47,573 bases of DNA, from positions 1-47,573 of IMG/VR virus record IMGVR_UViG_3300031951_000281; one strand, written 5' to 3'. Below, one piece after another: positions 1 to 4,902 of this stretch. The notes beneath the pieces were generated by a model. The model did not search any database and was not told the origin of the DNA. It saw only the letters and a list, made by a program, of their open reading frames with translations. A program made the translations under genes and the position numbers. Within the stretch, counting starts at the first letter, position 1. The number at the start of each line of letters is the position of its first letter. This DNA comes from a virus.

Positions 1-15
1 GCGCGCCGACAGTTT

Positions 16-24
16 ATTGTACCA
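16..24 (-). promoter_or_regulatory. Possible leftward extended -10 promoter at window edge
   Basis: On the minus strand this reads TGGTACAAT, an extended -10-like element. It sits where the related module at 1922-2050 carries the TGGTATAAT that drives a leaderless gene. No ATG follows before the window edge, so any gene it serves lies outside. Weak on its own; the homology with the second module is the main support. Confidence 0.3.
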
Positions 25-76
25 CAAAAAACTGTTGTTTTTTAATCCCCTACAAAAAATATGTTATAAATATTTC

Positions 77-106
77 TTGACACGGGCACAATTATAATAG
101 TATAAT
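77..106 (+). promoter_or_regulatory. Module copy 1: rightward sigma-70-like promoter overlapping a dyad
   Basis: TTGACA at 77-82 and TATAAT at 101-106 are separated by 18 bases. The spacer and -10 form an imperfect dyad (CAATTATA / TATAATTG). Copies 2 and 3 at 1984 and 2668 have the same TTGACACGG start, the same 18-base spacer and a dyad over the -10. The predicted start near 112-113 coincides with the first base of a perfect hairpin. Upstream sequence from about 34 also matches copy 2. Confidence 0.65.
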
Positions 107-112
107 TGGCGC

Positions 113-193
113 GCCCGAAAACAAAAGTATTCATTTTTGGCCGTGAATACTTTTGTTTTCGGGCAATAAAAAAGCCCCTAATGGGGCTTTTAT
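113..193 (+). ncRNA. Predicted hairpin RNA of module copy 1, with terminator
   Basis: Directly downstream of the promoter lies a perfect 21-bp stem (113-133 with 144-164) and a 10-base loop. It is followed by a GC-rich terminator hairpin (171-178 with 183-190) with T-rich flanks. A transcript of about 80 nt made of two hairpins would result, with no convincing ORF. The sequence from 119 to about 139 is shared with copy 3. The RNA would end just inside the 3' end of the leftward SemiSWEET-like gene. Expression is inferred, not shown. Confidence 0.5.
168..193. terminator. Bidirectional intrinsic terminator
   Basis: An 8-bp stem AAAGCCCC/GGGGCTTT with loop TAAT is flanked by an A-run on the left and a T-rich tract on the right. 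It can end the leftward operon that finishes at 193 and also a rightward hairpin RNA from 113. Confidence 0.75.
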
Positions 194-444
194 TATCTTT
201 TGGGTTTTATTTTATAATACAAGATAATCGCAATAAATATAATGTTGGCAGTATAATTAAATATCAGTGGCCAATGCCATTTGGGGATAATGTAGATAAT
301 AGTGAATATCTCACCCATTCCCCACATTCCGAGAAAACCCCAAGTTAATCCATCTGAGTTTTTGGTTTTCCAAGATTCTATGGCTTGAGGTAATCCGCAA
401 AATGCCAATAAAATCGAACCAATCCAACCTATATATTCCATCAT
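193..444 (-). CDS. SemiSWEET-like PQ-loop membrane protein
   Basis: An 83-residue protein with three predicted membrane helices and a PQ-loop signature, GLPQ at 17-20 followed by a KTKNSDGLTW-like stretch. Length, helix count and motif fit SemiSWEETs, half-transporters that dimerise to move sugars across the inner membrane. Two adjacent ATGs exist; the one at 444 overlaps the stop of the upstream 38-residue ORF and has a GGAG ribosome site nine bases before it, so coupling is likely. It is last in a leftward operon after an exonuclease gene and ends at a terminator. Substrate is unknown; a role in feeding or altering the host membrane is inference. Confidence 0.72.
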   Translation of the reverse strand: MMEYIGWIGSILLAFCGLPQAIESWKTKNSDGLTWGFLGMWGMGEIFTIIYIIPKWHWPLIFNYTANIIFIAIILYYKIKPKR

Positions 445-557
445 TTGATTATCTCCGTGATTGTCTGAATTTGAAAAGGGTTTGTGTCGTATTTAGAATC
501 TAGCCGTTTTTCTTCTGCAAAATGCAAAACAAGGGCGATTATCCAAAGTGTTTTCAT
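441..557 (-). CDS. Small 38-residue hydrophobic protein
   Basis: The ORF begins ATG at 557 and ends TGA at 441, overlapping the SemiSWEET start. The product starts MKTLWIIALVLHFAEEK: a short hydrophobic N-terminus, then a charged tail, so it may be a membrane micropeptide or simply a coupling leader. A GGGG ribosome-site candidate lies about nine bases upstream. That site and the start codon sit inside an inverted repeat (533-542 with 558-567). It lies 15 bases after the exonuclease stop. Function not recognised. Confidence 0.5.
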   Translation of the reverse strand: MKTLWIIALVLHFAEEKRLDSKYDTNPFQIQTITEIIK

Positions 558-567
558 ATAATCGCCC
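533..567 (-). promoter_or_regulatory. Inverted repeat enclosing a ribosome site and start codon
   Basis: Perfect 10-base arms (GGGCGATTAT and ATAATCGCCC) flank a 15-base loop. On the leftward mRNA the upstream arm holds the purine-rich ribosome site of the 38-residue ORF and the loop begins with its ATG. Folding could limit translation of that ORF and of the coupled SemiSWEET-like gene. It could also act as a weak terminator after the exonuclease gene. Confidence 0.45.
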
Positions 568-572
568 CGATA

Positions 573-1271
573 TTAAGCTGGTTTAAAATGATCTTTGACC
601 TGAAATTGTTTCCAATTATAAGGAATCATTCTCTCGCGCCAGTCACGCTTATTAATAACCGCCTGCAAAATAGGCAATTCAAAATCGCGTGCATCTTCTA
701 AGGCAGTATGCGGCTCGATTTTAAATTCACCTGAAATAAACCCGCAAACTGATTCGGCAGTTGTTGAAAATGTCATATTGCCATTTTGAGTGGGTTTATT
801 AAAAAGGTGATTTTGCAAAACAAAATCACGATATTGTTTTTTATTGCAGATATTACCGATAGCGGCTTGCCACAAGCAAAACTTGCTAGTGAAACCCGAC
901 AAATCAATATCAGTATTTTGGCATTTGTCTAAATCGAAACTGAGATTATATGCAGTCAAAACTGGATTATATTTGCCAATGGCTTGATTAATCCAGCGAT
1001 TAATGGCATTAACCGATGCAAGCATACGAGTGCCATTATCTAGCATTTTGACATAATTGGCTTTGCGTTTTTCTAAACCCGCATAACCCCAAATATCATT
1101 GGCTTTTTTATCGTGAAACAATTCAAAATTGCCATAATGATTATTAACCAAAACAGCGCATTGATTATGGATTTTGCCTTGTCGGTCAACGATAATAATG
1201 GCAAAATCAGCCACAGTATTATTAATTGTGGTTTCAGTGTCAAGAATTGCAAAGAATTGTTTTTTAGCCAT
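573..1271 (-). CDS. DEDDh-family 3'-5' exonuclease (DnaQ/RNase T-like)
   Basis: A 232-residue protein with the DEDDh exonuclease motifs: DTET at 11-14 (ExoI), AYNLSFD ending in D113 (ExoII), and H188-x4-D193 (ExoIII). These residues bind two metal ions to hydrolyse nucleotides from 3' ends in DnaQ and RNase T relatives. Substrate, DNA or RNA, cannot be told. ATG at 1271 is chosen; a TTG nine bases upstream is less likely. A TATAAT at 1299-1304 with TTGATT upstream forms its promoter, giving a leader of about 20 nt without a clear Shine-Dalgarno. It heads the operon with the 38-residue ORF and the SemiSWEET-like gene. Confidence 0.85.
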   Translation of the reverse strand: MAKKQFFAILDTETTINNTVADFAIIIVDRQGKIHNQCAVLVNNHYGNFELFHDKKANDIWGYAGLEKRKANYVKMLDNGTRMLASVNAINRWINQAIGKYNPVLTAYNLSFDLDKCQNTDIDLSGFTSKFCLWQAAIGNICNKKQYRDFVLQNHLFNKPTQNGNMTFSTTAESVCGFISGEFKIEPHTALEDARDFELPILQAVINKRDWRERMIPYNWKQFQVKDHFKPA

Positions 1272-1298
1272 TTTGGTCAATCAGTTATTGAAGATTAG

Positions 1299-1326
1299 AT
1301 TATATCAGGTTTTTACAAAAAATCAA
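1299..1326 (-). promoter_or_regulatory. Leftward promoter of the exonuclease operon
   Basis: On the minus strand TTGATT (1321-1326) and TATAAT (1299-1304) are 16 bases apart, about 28 bases ahead of the exonuclease ATG. It overlaps the 3' end of the upstream membrane-protein gene. Confidence 0.6.
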
Positions 1327-1538
1327 AAGAAATTATTGTAAATACCCAAAAGGTTGGCAACGAAAAATGTACCATTTAGTACACCAAGCGATTTATCTTT
1401 GCGAACAAAAGCAACTGTCAACCAAGCCAGTGAACCAAAAGTAAACAAAACATAGCCCAATTTAAACATTGCGCTTGCAACTGCAAATGATCCGAGAATA
1501 CTTGCAACAGTACCGAACCAAGAAACAAAAGTAATCAT
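1323..1538 (-). CDS. Small three-helix membrane protein (71 aa)
   Basis: The product starts MITFVSWFGTVASILGSF and has about three hydrophobic segments in 71 residues. The layout resembles small half-transporter proteins of the SemiSWEET or PnuC type, but no PQ motif is visible, so this is only a fold-level suggestion. The start at 1538 overlaps the stop of the SprT-like gene as ATGA, indicating translational coupling. An upstream in-frame ATG at 1625 would lie wholly inside the protease gene and is rejected. Function unknown. Confidence 0.6.
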   Translation of the reverse strand: MITFVSWFGTVASILGSFAVASAMFKLGYVLFTFGSLAWLTVAFVRKDKSLGVLNGTFFVANLLGIYNNFF

Positions 1539-1915
1539 TTTCGTGAAATCTCCATTGTGTGATATGGGTTTGGGTCTAGCCCATATTCTAACATAATTTT
1601 TTGCCATTTTATGCCATGCCCGCAAATTTTTTCAGATTCTCCGAAAAGGTTAAAATCTGCTTGATGAATAATTTCATGCGGAAGTATTACATCTATCATG
1701 TAATTGAAGTATTCTGTTTTAGCTTTGAAAAATTTGTAACCCATTTGTATGCGGTTTTCTTCCTGAAAACACATTCCGGCAGTGCGCCAATTGTAAGGGT
1801 TAAGTTCTACCTTTGGCTCATTGTAGTGAACCAAAGGTGTATAAATTTCGCAAAGTGTATCCCAAATCATTACAGTTTCGCGTTGTAAGTGGGTTAATAG
1901 TGCTTTTTTGTCCAT
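1535..1915 (-). CDS. SprT-like zinc metalloprotease 1
   Basis: A 126-residue protein with the zinc motif HEIIH at 80-84 and a third ligand candidate in CGHGIKW (H100). This arrangement defines SprT/Spartan-like domains; Spartan cleaves DNA-protein crosslinks in eukaryotes, while the bacterial and phage roles are unclear. The ATG at 1915 follows the -10 TATAAT by exactly six bases, so the mRNA is probably leaderless. A longer ORF from 1957 would run through that -10 and is disfavoured. Coupled to the downstream 71-residue membrane protein. A second, different SprT-like gene lies at 2752-3072. Confidence 0.85.
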   Translation of the reverse strand: MDKKALLTHLQRETVMIWDTLCEIYTPLVHYNEPKVELNPYNWRTAGMCFQEENRIQMGYKFFKAKTEYFNYMIDVILPHEIIHQADFNLFGESEKICGHGIKWQKIMLEYGLDPNPYHTMEISRK

Positions 1916-1921
1916 ACGCGA

Positions 1922-1930
1922 ATTATACCA
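1922..1930 (-). promoter_or_regulatory. Extended -10 promoter of a leaderless gene
   Basis: On the minus strand this reads TGGTATAAT, then six bases and the ATG at 1915. Transcription should begin at or next to the start codon. No good -35 is visible, as is tolerated with an extended -10. Confidence 0.65.
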
Positions 1931-1983
1931 TAAAAATCCGTTGTTTTTTAAACACACACAAAAAATAAGTTATACGAAAAAAC

Positions 1984-2013
1984 TTGACACGGGCCAAAAT
2001 TATATGATATAAT
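1984..2013 (+). promoter_or_regulatory. Module copy 2: rightward promoter with perfect 27-base dyad
   Basis: TTGACA at 1984-1989, 18-base spacer, TATAAT at 2008-2013. A perfect palindrome runs 1993-2019 (13-base arms around G2006) and contains the -10, so a dimeric regulator bound there would block the promoter. The stretch from 1940 to the -35 matches 34-76 of copy 1 with a one-base length difference. Confidence 0.65.
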
Positions 2014-2019
2014 TTTGGC

Positions 2020-2065
2020 GCAAAAATTGAATACCTGAGTATTCAATTTTGTTTTGTTAACAAAA
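2020..2065 (+). ncRNA. Predicted hairpin RNA of module copy 2
   Basis: Starting at the expected transcription start, arms 2023-2034 and 2039-2050 form a perfect 12-bp stem closed by CTGA, with GTATTCA/TGAATAC at its top. A second palindrome, TTTTGTTAACAAAA at 2052-2065, follows. Rightward RNA would run into the 3' end of the HAD gene as antisense. Read leftward, the same hairpin could end the HAD transcript, so the two roles must be separated by experiment. Confidence 0.4.
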
Positions 2066-2068
2066 GGA

Positions 2069-2545
2069 TTAATGACCCTGTTTGCTTGGTACATATACTC
2101 CACGAATATTAAATCTGTCACAAACAGCTTTTAAATAAGTGGTATTATCTTCATAAAATGTAAATTCAGCATCTTTGAAATTTTTCAAATTGAAGAATTT
2201 AGCCAAACCAGCGATTTTTAATTTACCGCCTGATATAGTATCACCATCAGTGCGAGAAATAATATAATCTGGTTCGCCTAGAATATCGCGAATAAATGCA
2301 TTATCAGCATCCCGCAAAACCCTGGCAGTAGCAATAATAACAAAACAATTTTCATCTTTTAAATCCTTTCGATATTGTGCGGCTAATGGCAAAAGCGAAT
2401 CATCCATTGCACGATACTCATTTTCACGCCAGTAATTTAAATCAATACGTTCGCCATTTTCGTCAACAATAGTTCTATATCTGTGCAAACTGCAAACGAT
2501 AGTACCATCCATGTCGTAAATGCTAACTTTAGTAATCTTTGCCAT
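2069..2545 (-). CDS. HAD-superfamily phosphatase
   Basis: A 158-residue protein with all HAD motifs: DMDGT at 11-15 (nucleophile D11, general acid D13), T73 in ATAR, a lysine near 108-110, and acidic EDN at 132-134. Small phage HADs of this size often act as nucleotide or polynucleotide 3' phosphatases, as in the C-terminal half of T4 polynucleotide kinase; the exact substrate is not evident. The start has an AAAGGA ribosome site about ten bases upstream. It is flanked on both sides by promoter/hairpin modules. Confidence 0.8.
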   Translation of the reverse strand: MAKITKVSIYDMDGTIVCSLHRYRTIVDENGERIDLNYWRENEYRAMDDSLLPLAAQYRKDLKDENCFVIIATARVLRDADNAFIRDILGEPDYIISRTDGDTISGGKLKIAGLAKFFNLKNFKDAEFTFYEDNTTYLKAVCDRFNIRGVYVPSKQGH

Positions 2546-2572
2546 TTTGAAATCCTTTCAGTGTATGCACGA

Positions 2573-2578
2573 ATTATA
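2573..2578 (-). promoter_or_regulatory. Leftward -10 element of the HAD gene
   Basis: TATAAT on the minus strand, about 28 bases ahead of the HAD ATG, leaving a short leader that contains AAAGGA. The -35 region is poor. Confidence 0.45.
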
Positions 2579-2667
2579 CACGAATTTTCCCCGTTTGTCC
2601 CCGTTTCCCACAAATTTTCGATTGATTTTATTTATGGCCCCGATTGAAAAAATTAATGGCAAAACGC

Positions 2668-2697
2668 TTGACACGGCCAAATATTATATGCTATAAT
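2668..2697 (+). promoter_or_regulatory. Module copy 3: rightward promoter overlapping a dyad
   Basis: TTGACA at 2668-2673, an 18-base spacer and TATAAT at 2692-2697. The dyad arms are 2676-2688 and 2692-2703, perfect except for one extra A on the left. Upstream sequence differs from copies 1 and 2, but the core and the following GGCGC start region are conserved. Confidence 0.62.
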
Positions 2698-2702
2698 ATT
2701 GG

Positions 2703-2740
2703 CGCCCGCCTGCAAACAAAAGTATTCATTTTTGTTTGCA
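2703..2740 (+). ncRNA. Predicted hairpin RNA of module copy 3
   Basis: Arms 2711-2721 and 2730-2740 form an 11-bp stem with loop GTATTCAT. A 21-base stretch here (about 2714-2734) is identical to part of copy 1, yet folds differently: in copy 1 it is stem, here it is stem plus loop. Rightward transcription would be antisense to the SprT-like gene ending at 2752. Confidence 0.4.
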
Positions 2741-2751
2741 AACCTTGGTTT

Positions 2752-3072
2752 CTATTCTAAGTCTGTGCCTTTAATGTAAACATCACGCAAACCAAAATCA
2801 CGTTCTATTTTGTTTGCAAATTTAATAAAAGCAGGGCCATGTGTTTCCGTTTTTTTATTTTCTTCTTGCCATGCATGGATTAACTCATGTGCAATAAGGG
2901 TTTCAAAATCACGGGTTGCGTTCTTGGTGTAAACTGTAATAATGTGTTCACACAATTTGCCACGTTCTGAATACTCAGGTTCGTATTCAGCATCGCATTG
3001 TGAATTTTTACGGGGAAGAATCCGAATTGTAACGGGCTTCTTTAATTTGAGATAGTCTATAAAATGTTTCAT
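2752..3072 (-). CDS. SprT-like zinc metalloprotease 2
   Basis: A 106-residue protein with HELIH at 62-66 and a third ligand candidate H78 in TETHGPAF, the usual SprT-like spacing. It is only distantly similar to the SprT-like protein at 1535-1915, so the pair does not look like a recent duplication. The ATG at 3072 follows TGGTATAAT by six bases, predicting a leaderless mRNA. A strong terminator for the upstream HTH gene lies immediately before this promoter. Natural substrate unknown. Confidence 0.82.
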   Translation of the reverse strand: MKHFIDYLKLKKPVTIRILPRKNSQCDAEYEPEYSERGKLCEHIITVYTKNATRDFETLIAHELIHAWQEENKKTETHGPAFIKFANKIERDFGLRDVYIKGTDLE

Positions 3073-3078
3073 GTGTGC

Positions 3079-3087
3079 ATTATACCA
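3079..3087 (-). promoter_or_regulatory. Extended -10 promoter of a leaderless gene
   Basis: Reads TGGTATAAT on the minus strand, followed by GCACAC and the ATG at 3072. It is immediately downstream of the terminator at 3092-3116, so this gene is its own unit. Confidence 0.65.
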
Positions 3088-3091
3088 TAAA

Positions 3092-3116
3092 AAGCAGGGG
3101 ATTGTATCCCCTGCTT
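3092..3116 (-). terminator. Intrinsic terminator after the HTH gene
   Basis: A perfect 10-bp stem (AAGCAGGGGA with TCCCCTGCTT) and a 5-base loop, followed on the minus strand by a T-run. It lies just past the HTH stop codon. Confidence 0.8.
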
Positions 3117-3119
3117 AAA

Positions 3120-3443
3120 TCAGGCTTTTTCGGCCTTGATAAAATCTGCAATGGCTTTCAATGCAGTTTTGTTAGCTTTGGTTAGCGATTCTACATCAGC
3201 CTCACCCAAGCCAAGAGCTTCACCGATGTAGTCGGCAACAGCATCCTTTTTAACAACAGCTTCACCAGTTTTGGAAACATAGGTTTTAGCTACATAAACC
3301 TTTTCACGCGAGAGCTTTGCAACAACCGATCTCACAGTTTTGCCAAGTGTTTCAGCGATAGTTTCAACAGTTGCACCGGCTTGATAGTCGGCAACCATCC
3401 GAGCAGTCTGCTCGGGCGTATAGTTCACAGTCTTAGCAGTCAT
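3120..3443 (-). CDS. Small HTH-like DNA-binding protein (107 aa)
   Basis: Residues about 8-46 (YTPEQTARMVADYQAGATVE, then TIAETLGKTVRSVVAKL) look like a homeodomain-type helix-turn-helix with a recognition helix near TVRSVVAKL. A lysine-rich linker and an alpha-helical tail rich in Ala and Lys follow. Similar small proteins occur in marine T4-like phages (memory only) and are usually unannotated. Ribosome site AAAGGA precedes the ATG at 3443. It follows a 36-residue ORF in one leftward unit ending at a strong terminator. It is a candidate for the factor binding the AT-rich dyads, by proximity only. Confidence 0.6.
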   Translation of the reverse strand: MTAKTVNYTPEQTARMVADYQAGATVETIAETLGKTVRSVVAKLSREKVYVAKTYVSKTGEAVVKKDAVADYIGEALGLGEADVESLTKANKTALKAIADFIKAEKA

Positions 3444-3456
3444 TTCAATTTTCCTT

Positions 3457-3567
3457 TCAAGGTTTCATCACAAAAGCAAAGTATAACACAAAGGGCAGTG
3501 CAATGCAAGCCGCAAAGCCCAGGGCATCCAAAAATTCACGTTTAGTCATAGTGTCTTTCGTTGTCAT
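3457..3567 (-). CDS. Small 36-residue membrane protein, probably leaderless
   Basis: ATG at 3567, TGA at 3457. The product has a polar N-terminus (MTTKDTMTKREFLDALGF) and one hydrophobic segment ending in FVMKP. The ATG follows TATAAT by exactly six bases, as for both SprT-like genes. An alternative ATG at 3549 lacks a ribosome site. The stop lies 13 bases before the HTH start. Function unknown; the precise promoter fit is the main evidence that it is real. Confidence 0.5.
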   Translation of the reverse strand: MTTKDTMTKREFLDALGFAACIALPFVLYFAFVMKP

Positions 3568-3573
3568 GTATGT

Positions 3574-3601
3574 ATTATATCACAGTTTAGCAACTGGTCA
3601 A
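3574..3601 (-). promoter_or_regulatory. Leftward promoter of the 36-aa/HTH unit
   Basis: On the minus strand TTGACC (3596-3601), a 16-base spacer and TATAAT (3574-3579) preceded by TGA, giving an extended -10. The ATG at 3567 begins six bases after the -10. Confidence 0.7.
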
Positions 3602-3602
3602 C

Positions 3603-3794
3603 AATTTTCTGCAACTGTTACAAACTGTTACAATTAGCTAGTTCGTTCACAAATCGCTTAGGAAACAAAAGTACACAGACTAGGGGCGGTTAGTAGACTT
3701 AAAAATTCACACAGATCACTGCGCCCACCCACACGGCCTATTTATAGGACAAACTAAAAACAGGTAAGGTGCCAAAGCATTGATAAACTTAAAC
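3603..3794. other. Divergent non-coding control region
   Basis: No ORF of note. A perfect tandem 10-base repeat AACTGTTACA lies at 3613-3632, with partial matches on its left. The region separates leftward accessory genes from rightward packaging genes and ends in the promoter at 3795. Such a place could hold operators or the packaging start site; no cos or pac sequence can be identified by eye. Confidence 0.4.
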
Positions 3795-3823
3795 TTGTGC
3801 CCACCCTGCTGTCGTGGTATAAT
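3795..3823 (+). promoter_or_regulatory. Promoter of the HNH-AP2 gene
   Basis: TTGTGC, a 17-base spacer and TATAAT with TGG before it (extended -10). The following leader contains AAGGAG just before the ATG at 3846. Confidence 0.65.
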
Positions 3824-3845
3824 TTAACATATTCAAGGAGAATTT

Positions 3846-4307
3846 ATGAGCTTACACGACAAATTTATTTACGATGACGGACTATTGATCAATAAATCTA
3901 CAGGACATATTTATTCAAACATGCACGATAAAGGTTATATAAGAGTACAAATTTCTGGTAAACGCTATTACGCTCATCGTATTATATGGGAAATGTTTAA
4001 TGGACCAATACCTGAAGGCATACAAATAGATCATATCGACGGTGATCCCTATAATAACAGAATAGAAAATTTACGATTAGCTACTCAATCTCAAAATAGC
4101 GCAAATAGAGGAAAACAAACAAATCGTCCAAATGTATCTAAAGAATTACCTAAAGGGGTAAGCTATAATAAAGCTAGACGTTATGAGGCCAGAATAACGT
4201 ATAAAAATCAAGGACATTATTTAGGCAGCTATGATACACCCGAAGAAGCTTATGCGGCGTATATGGAAGCAGCAGAAATTTTACACGGCAAGTTTGTTCG
4301 ACCCTAA
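3846..4307 (+). CDS. HNH endonuclease with AP2-like DNA-binding domain
   Basis: A 153-residue protein. Residues about 40-90 carry the HNH core (HRIIWEMFNG, then IDHIDGDPYNNRIENLRLAT). Residues 103-150 look like an AP2-type three-stranded DNA-binding domain (GVSYNKARRYEARITY, then LGSYDTPEEAYAAY). This is the usual layout of free-standing phage homing endonucleases. It has its own promoter and AAGGAG site, and sits just before the terminase genes. It may be a mobile intruder or may assist packaging; the AP2 domain favours the former. Confidence 0.85.
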   Translation: MSLHDKFIYDDGLLINKSTGHIYSNMHDKGYIRVQISGKRYYAHRIIWEMFNGPIPEGIQIDHIDGDPYNNRIENLRLATQSQNSANRGKQTNRPNVSKELPKGVSYNKARRYEARITYKNQGHYLGSYDTPEEAYAAYMEAAEILHGKFVRP

Positions 4308-4395
4308 ACCAACCAAACCGACCCCAAGCCGCCCCAAACCGTCCCCAACTTCCCACACCACACAAAAATTCCCACTTGCCCATGTACACGCCCCC
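4304..4395 (+). terminator. C-rich, G-poor stretch, possible Rho-utilisation site
   Basis: Between the HNH-AP2 stop and the terminase promoter the plus strand is strikingly rich in C and poor in G, with CCAAACC/CCCCAA-type near repeats and little structure. That is the known composition of rut sites. It would insulate the endonuclease from the terminase unit. No intrinsic terminator is seen here. Confidence 0.45.
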
Positions 4396-4405
4396 GTGGT
4401 ATAAT
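4376..4405 (+). promoter_or_regulatory. Promoter of the terminase operon
   Basis: TTGCCC, an 18-base spacer, and TATAAT at 4400-4405 preceded by TGG. The leader carries AAAGGA before the ATG at 4426. Confidence 0.65.
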
Positions 4406-4425
4406 CCACCACAAAGGACCAACTT

Positions 4426-4902
4426 ATGACGCAAAATTTACCTGCTGAAACTCTCCAAATCGCCCCGGAAATGTTGGAAGTGGCCAACTGTTACCTGCAA
4501 CTGCAGGATAGTAAACGTGTGGCTGATGAACTAGACTTGCCTCCGGCTCTGGTCACTGAAATACTCTCCCGCCGTGAGGTAAAGGCGTACATCGACGCTG
4601 TATTCCGTGACACCGGATTCAACAACAAGTTTGAAATGCGTGCGGCCATGGATGCACTTATCAAACAAAAATTTCAGGAACTGCATGAATCACAAACTGG
4701 AAGCACTAAGGATATTGCTGACCTGCTACACCTTAGTCATAAAATGTCGATGGATTTGCTGGACCGCGAAATCCAACTTGAAAAACTGCGCCAAGGCCCA
4801 AGCGGCCCACAAAAGCAAGTTAACGTCCAAATCAACGAAGGCTTAGACGGGTCAAAGTATTCACAATTGGTGAGTAGACTTATAAGTGGCGAGGGTGTTT
4901 AA
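4426..4902 (+). CDS. Terminase small subunit (probable)
   Basis: A 158-residue helical protein with an N-terminal HTH-like region (SKRVADELDLPPALVTEIL, about 30-50), a helical middle, and a Gln/Val-rich tail. Small terminase subunits bind the packaging site and regulate the large subunit. The call rests on size, HTH and position: its stop overlaps the large-subunit ATG as TAATG. Sequence identity alone would not prove it. Confidence 0.75.
   Translation: MTQNLPAETLQIAPEMLEVANCYLQLQDSKRVADELDLPPALVTEILSRREVKAYIDAVFRDTGFNNKFEMRAAMDALIKQKFQELHESQTGSTKDIADLLHLSHKMSMDLLDREIQLEKLRQGPSGPQKQVNVQINEGLDGSKYSQLVSRLISGEGV

Noticed and set aside
106-348. Plus-strand ORF of 80 codons at the left edge
   Set aside because: It runs through a 21-bp hairpin and a terminator and over the opposite-strand SemiSWEET-like gene.
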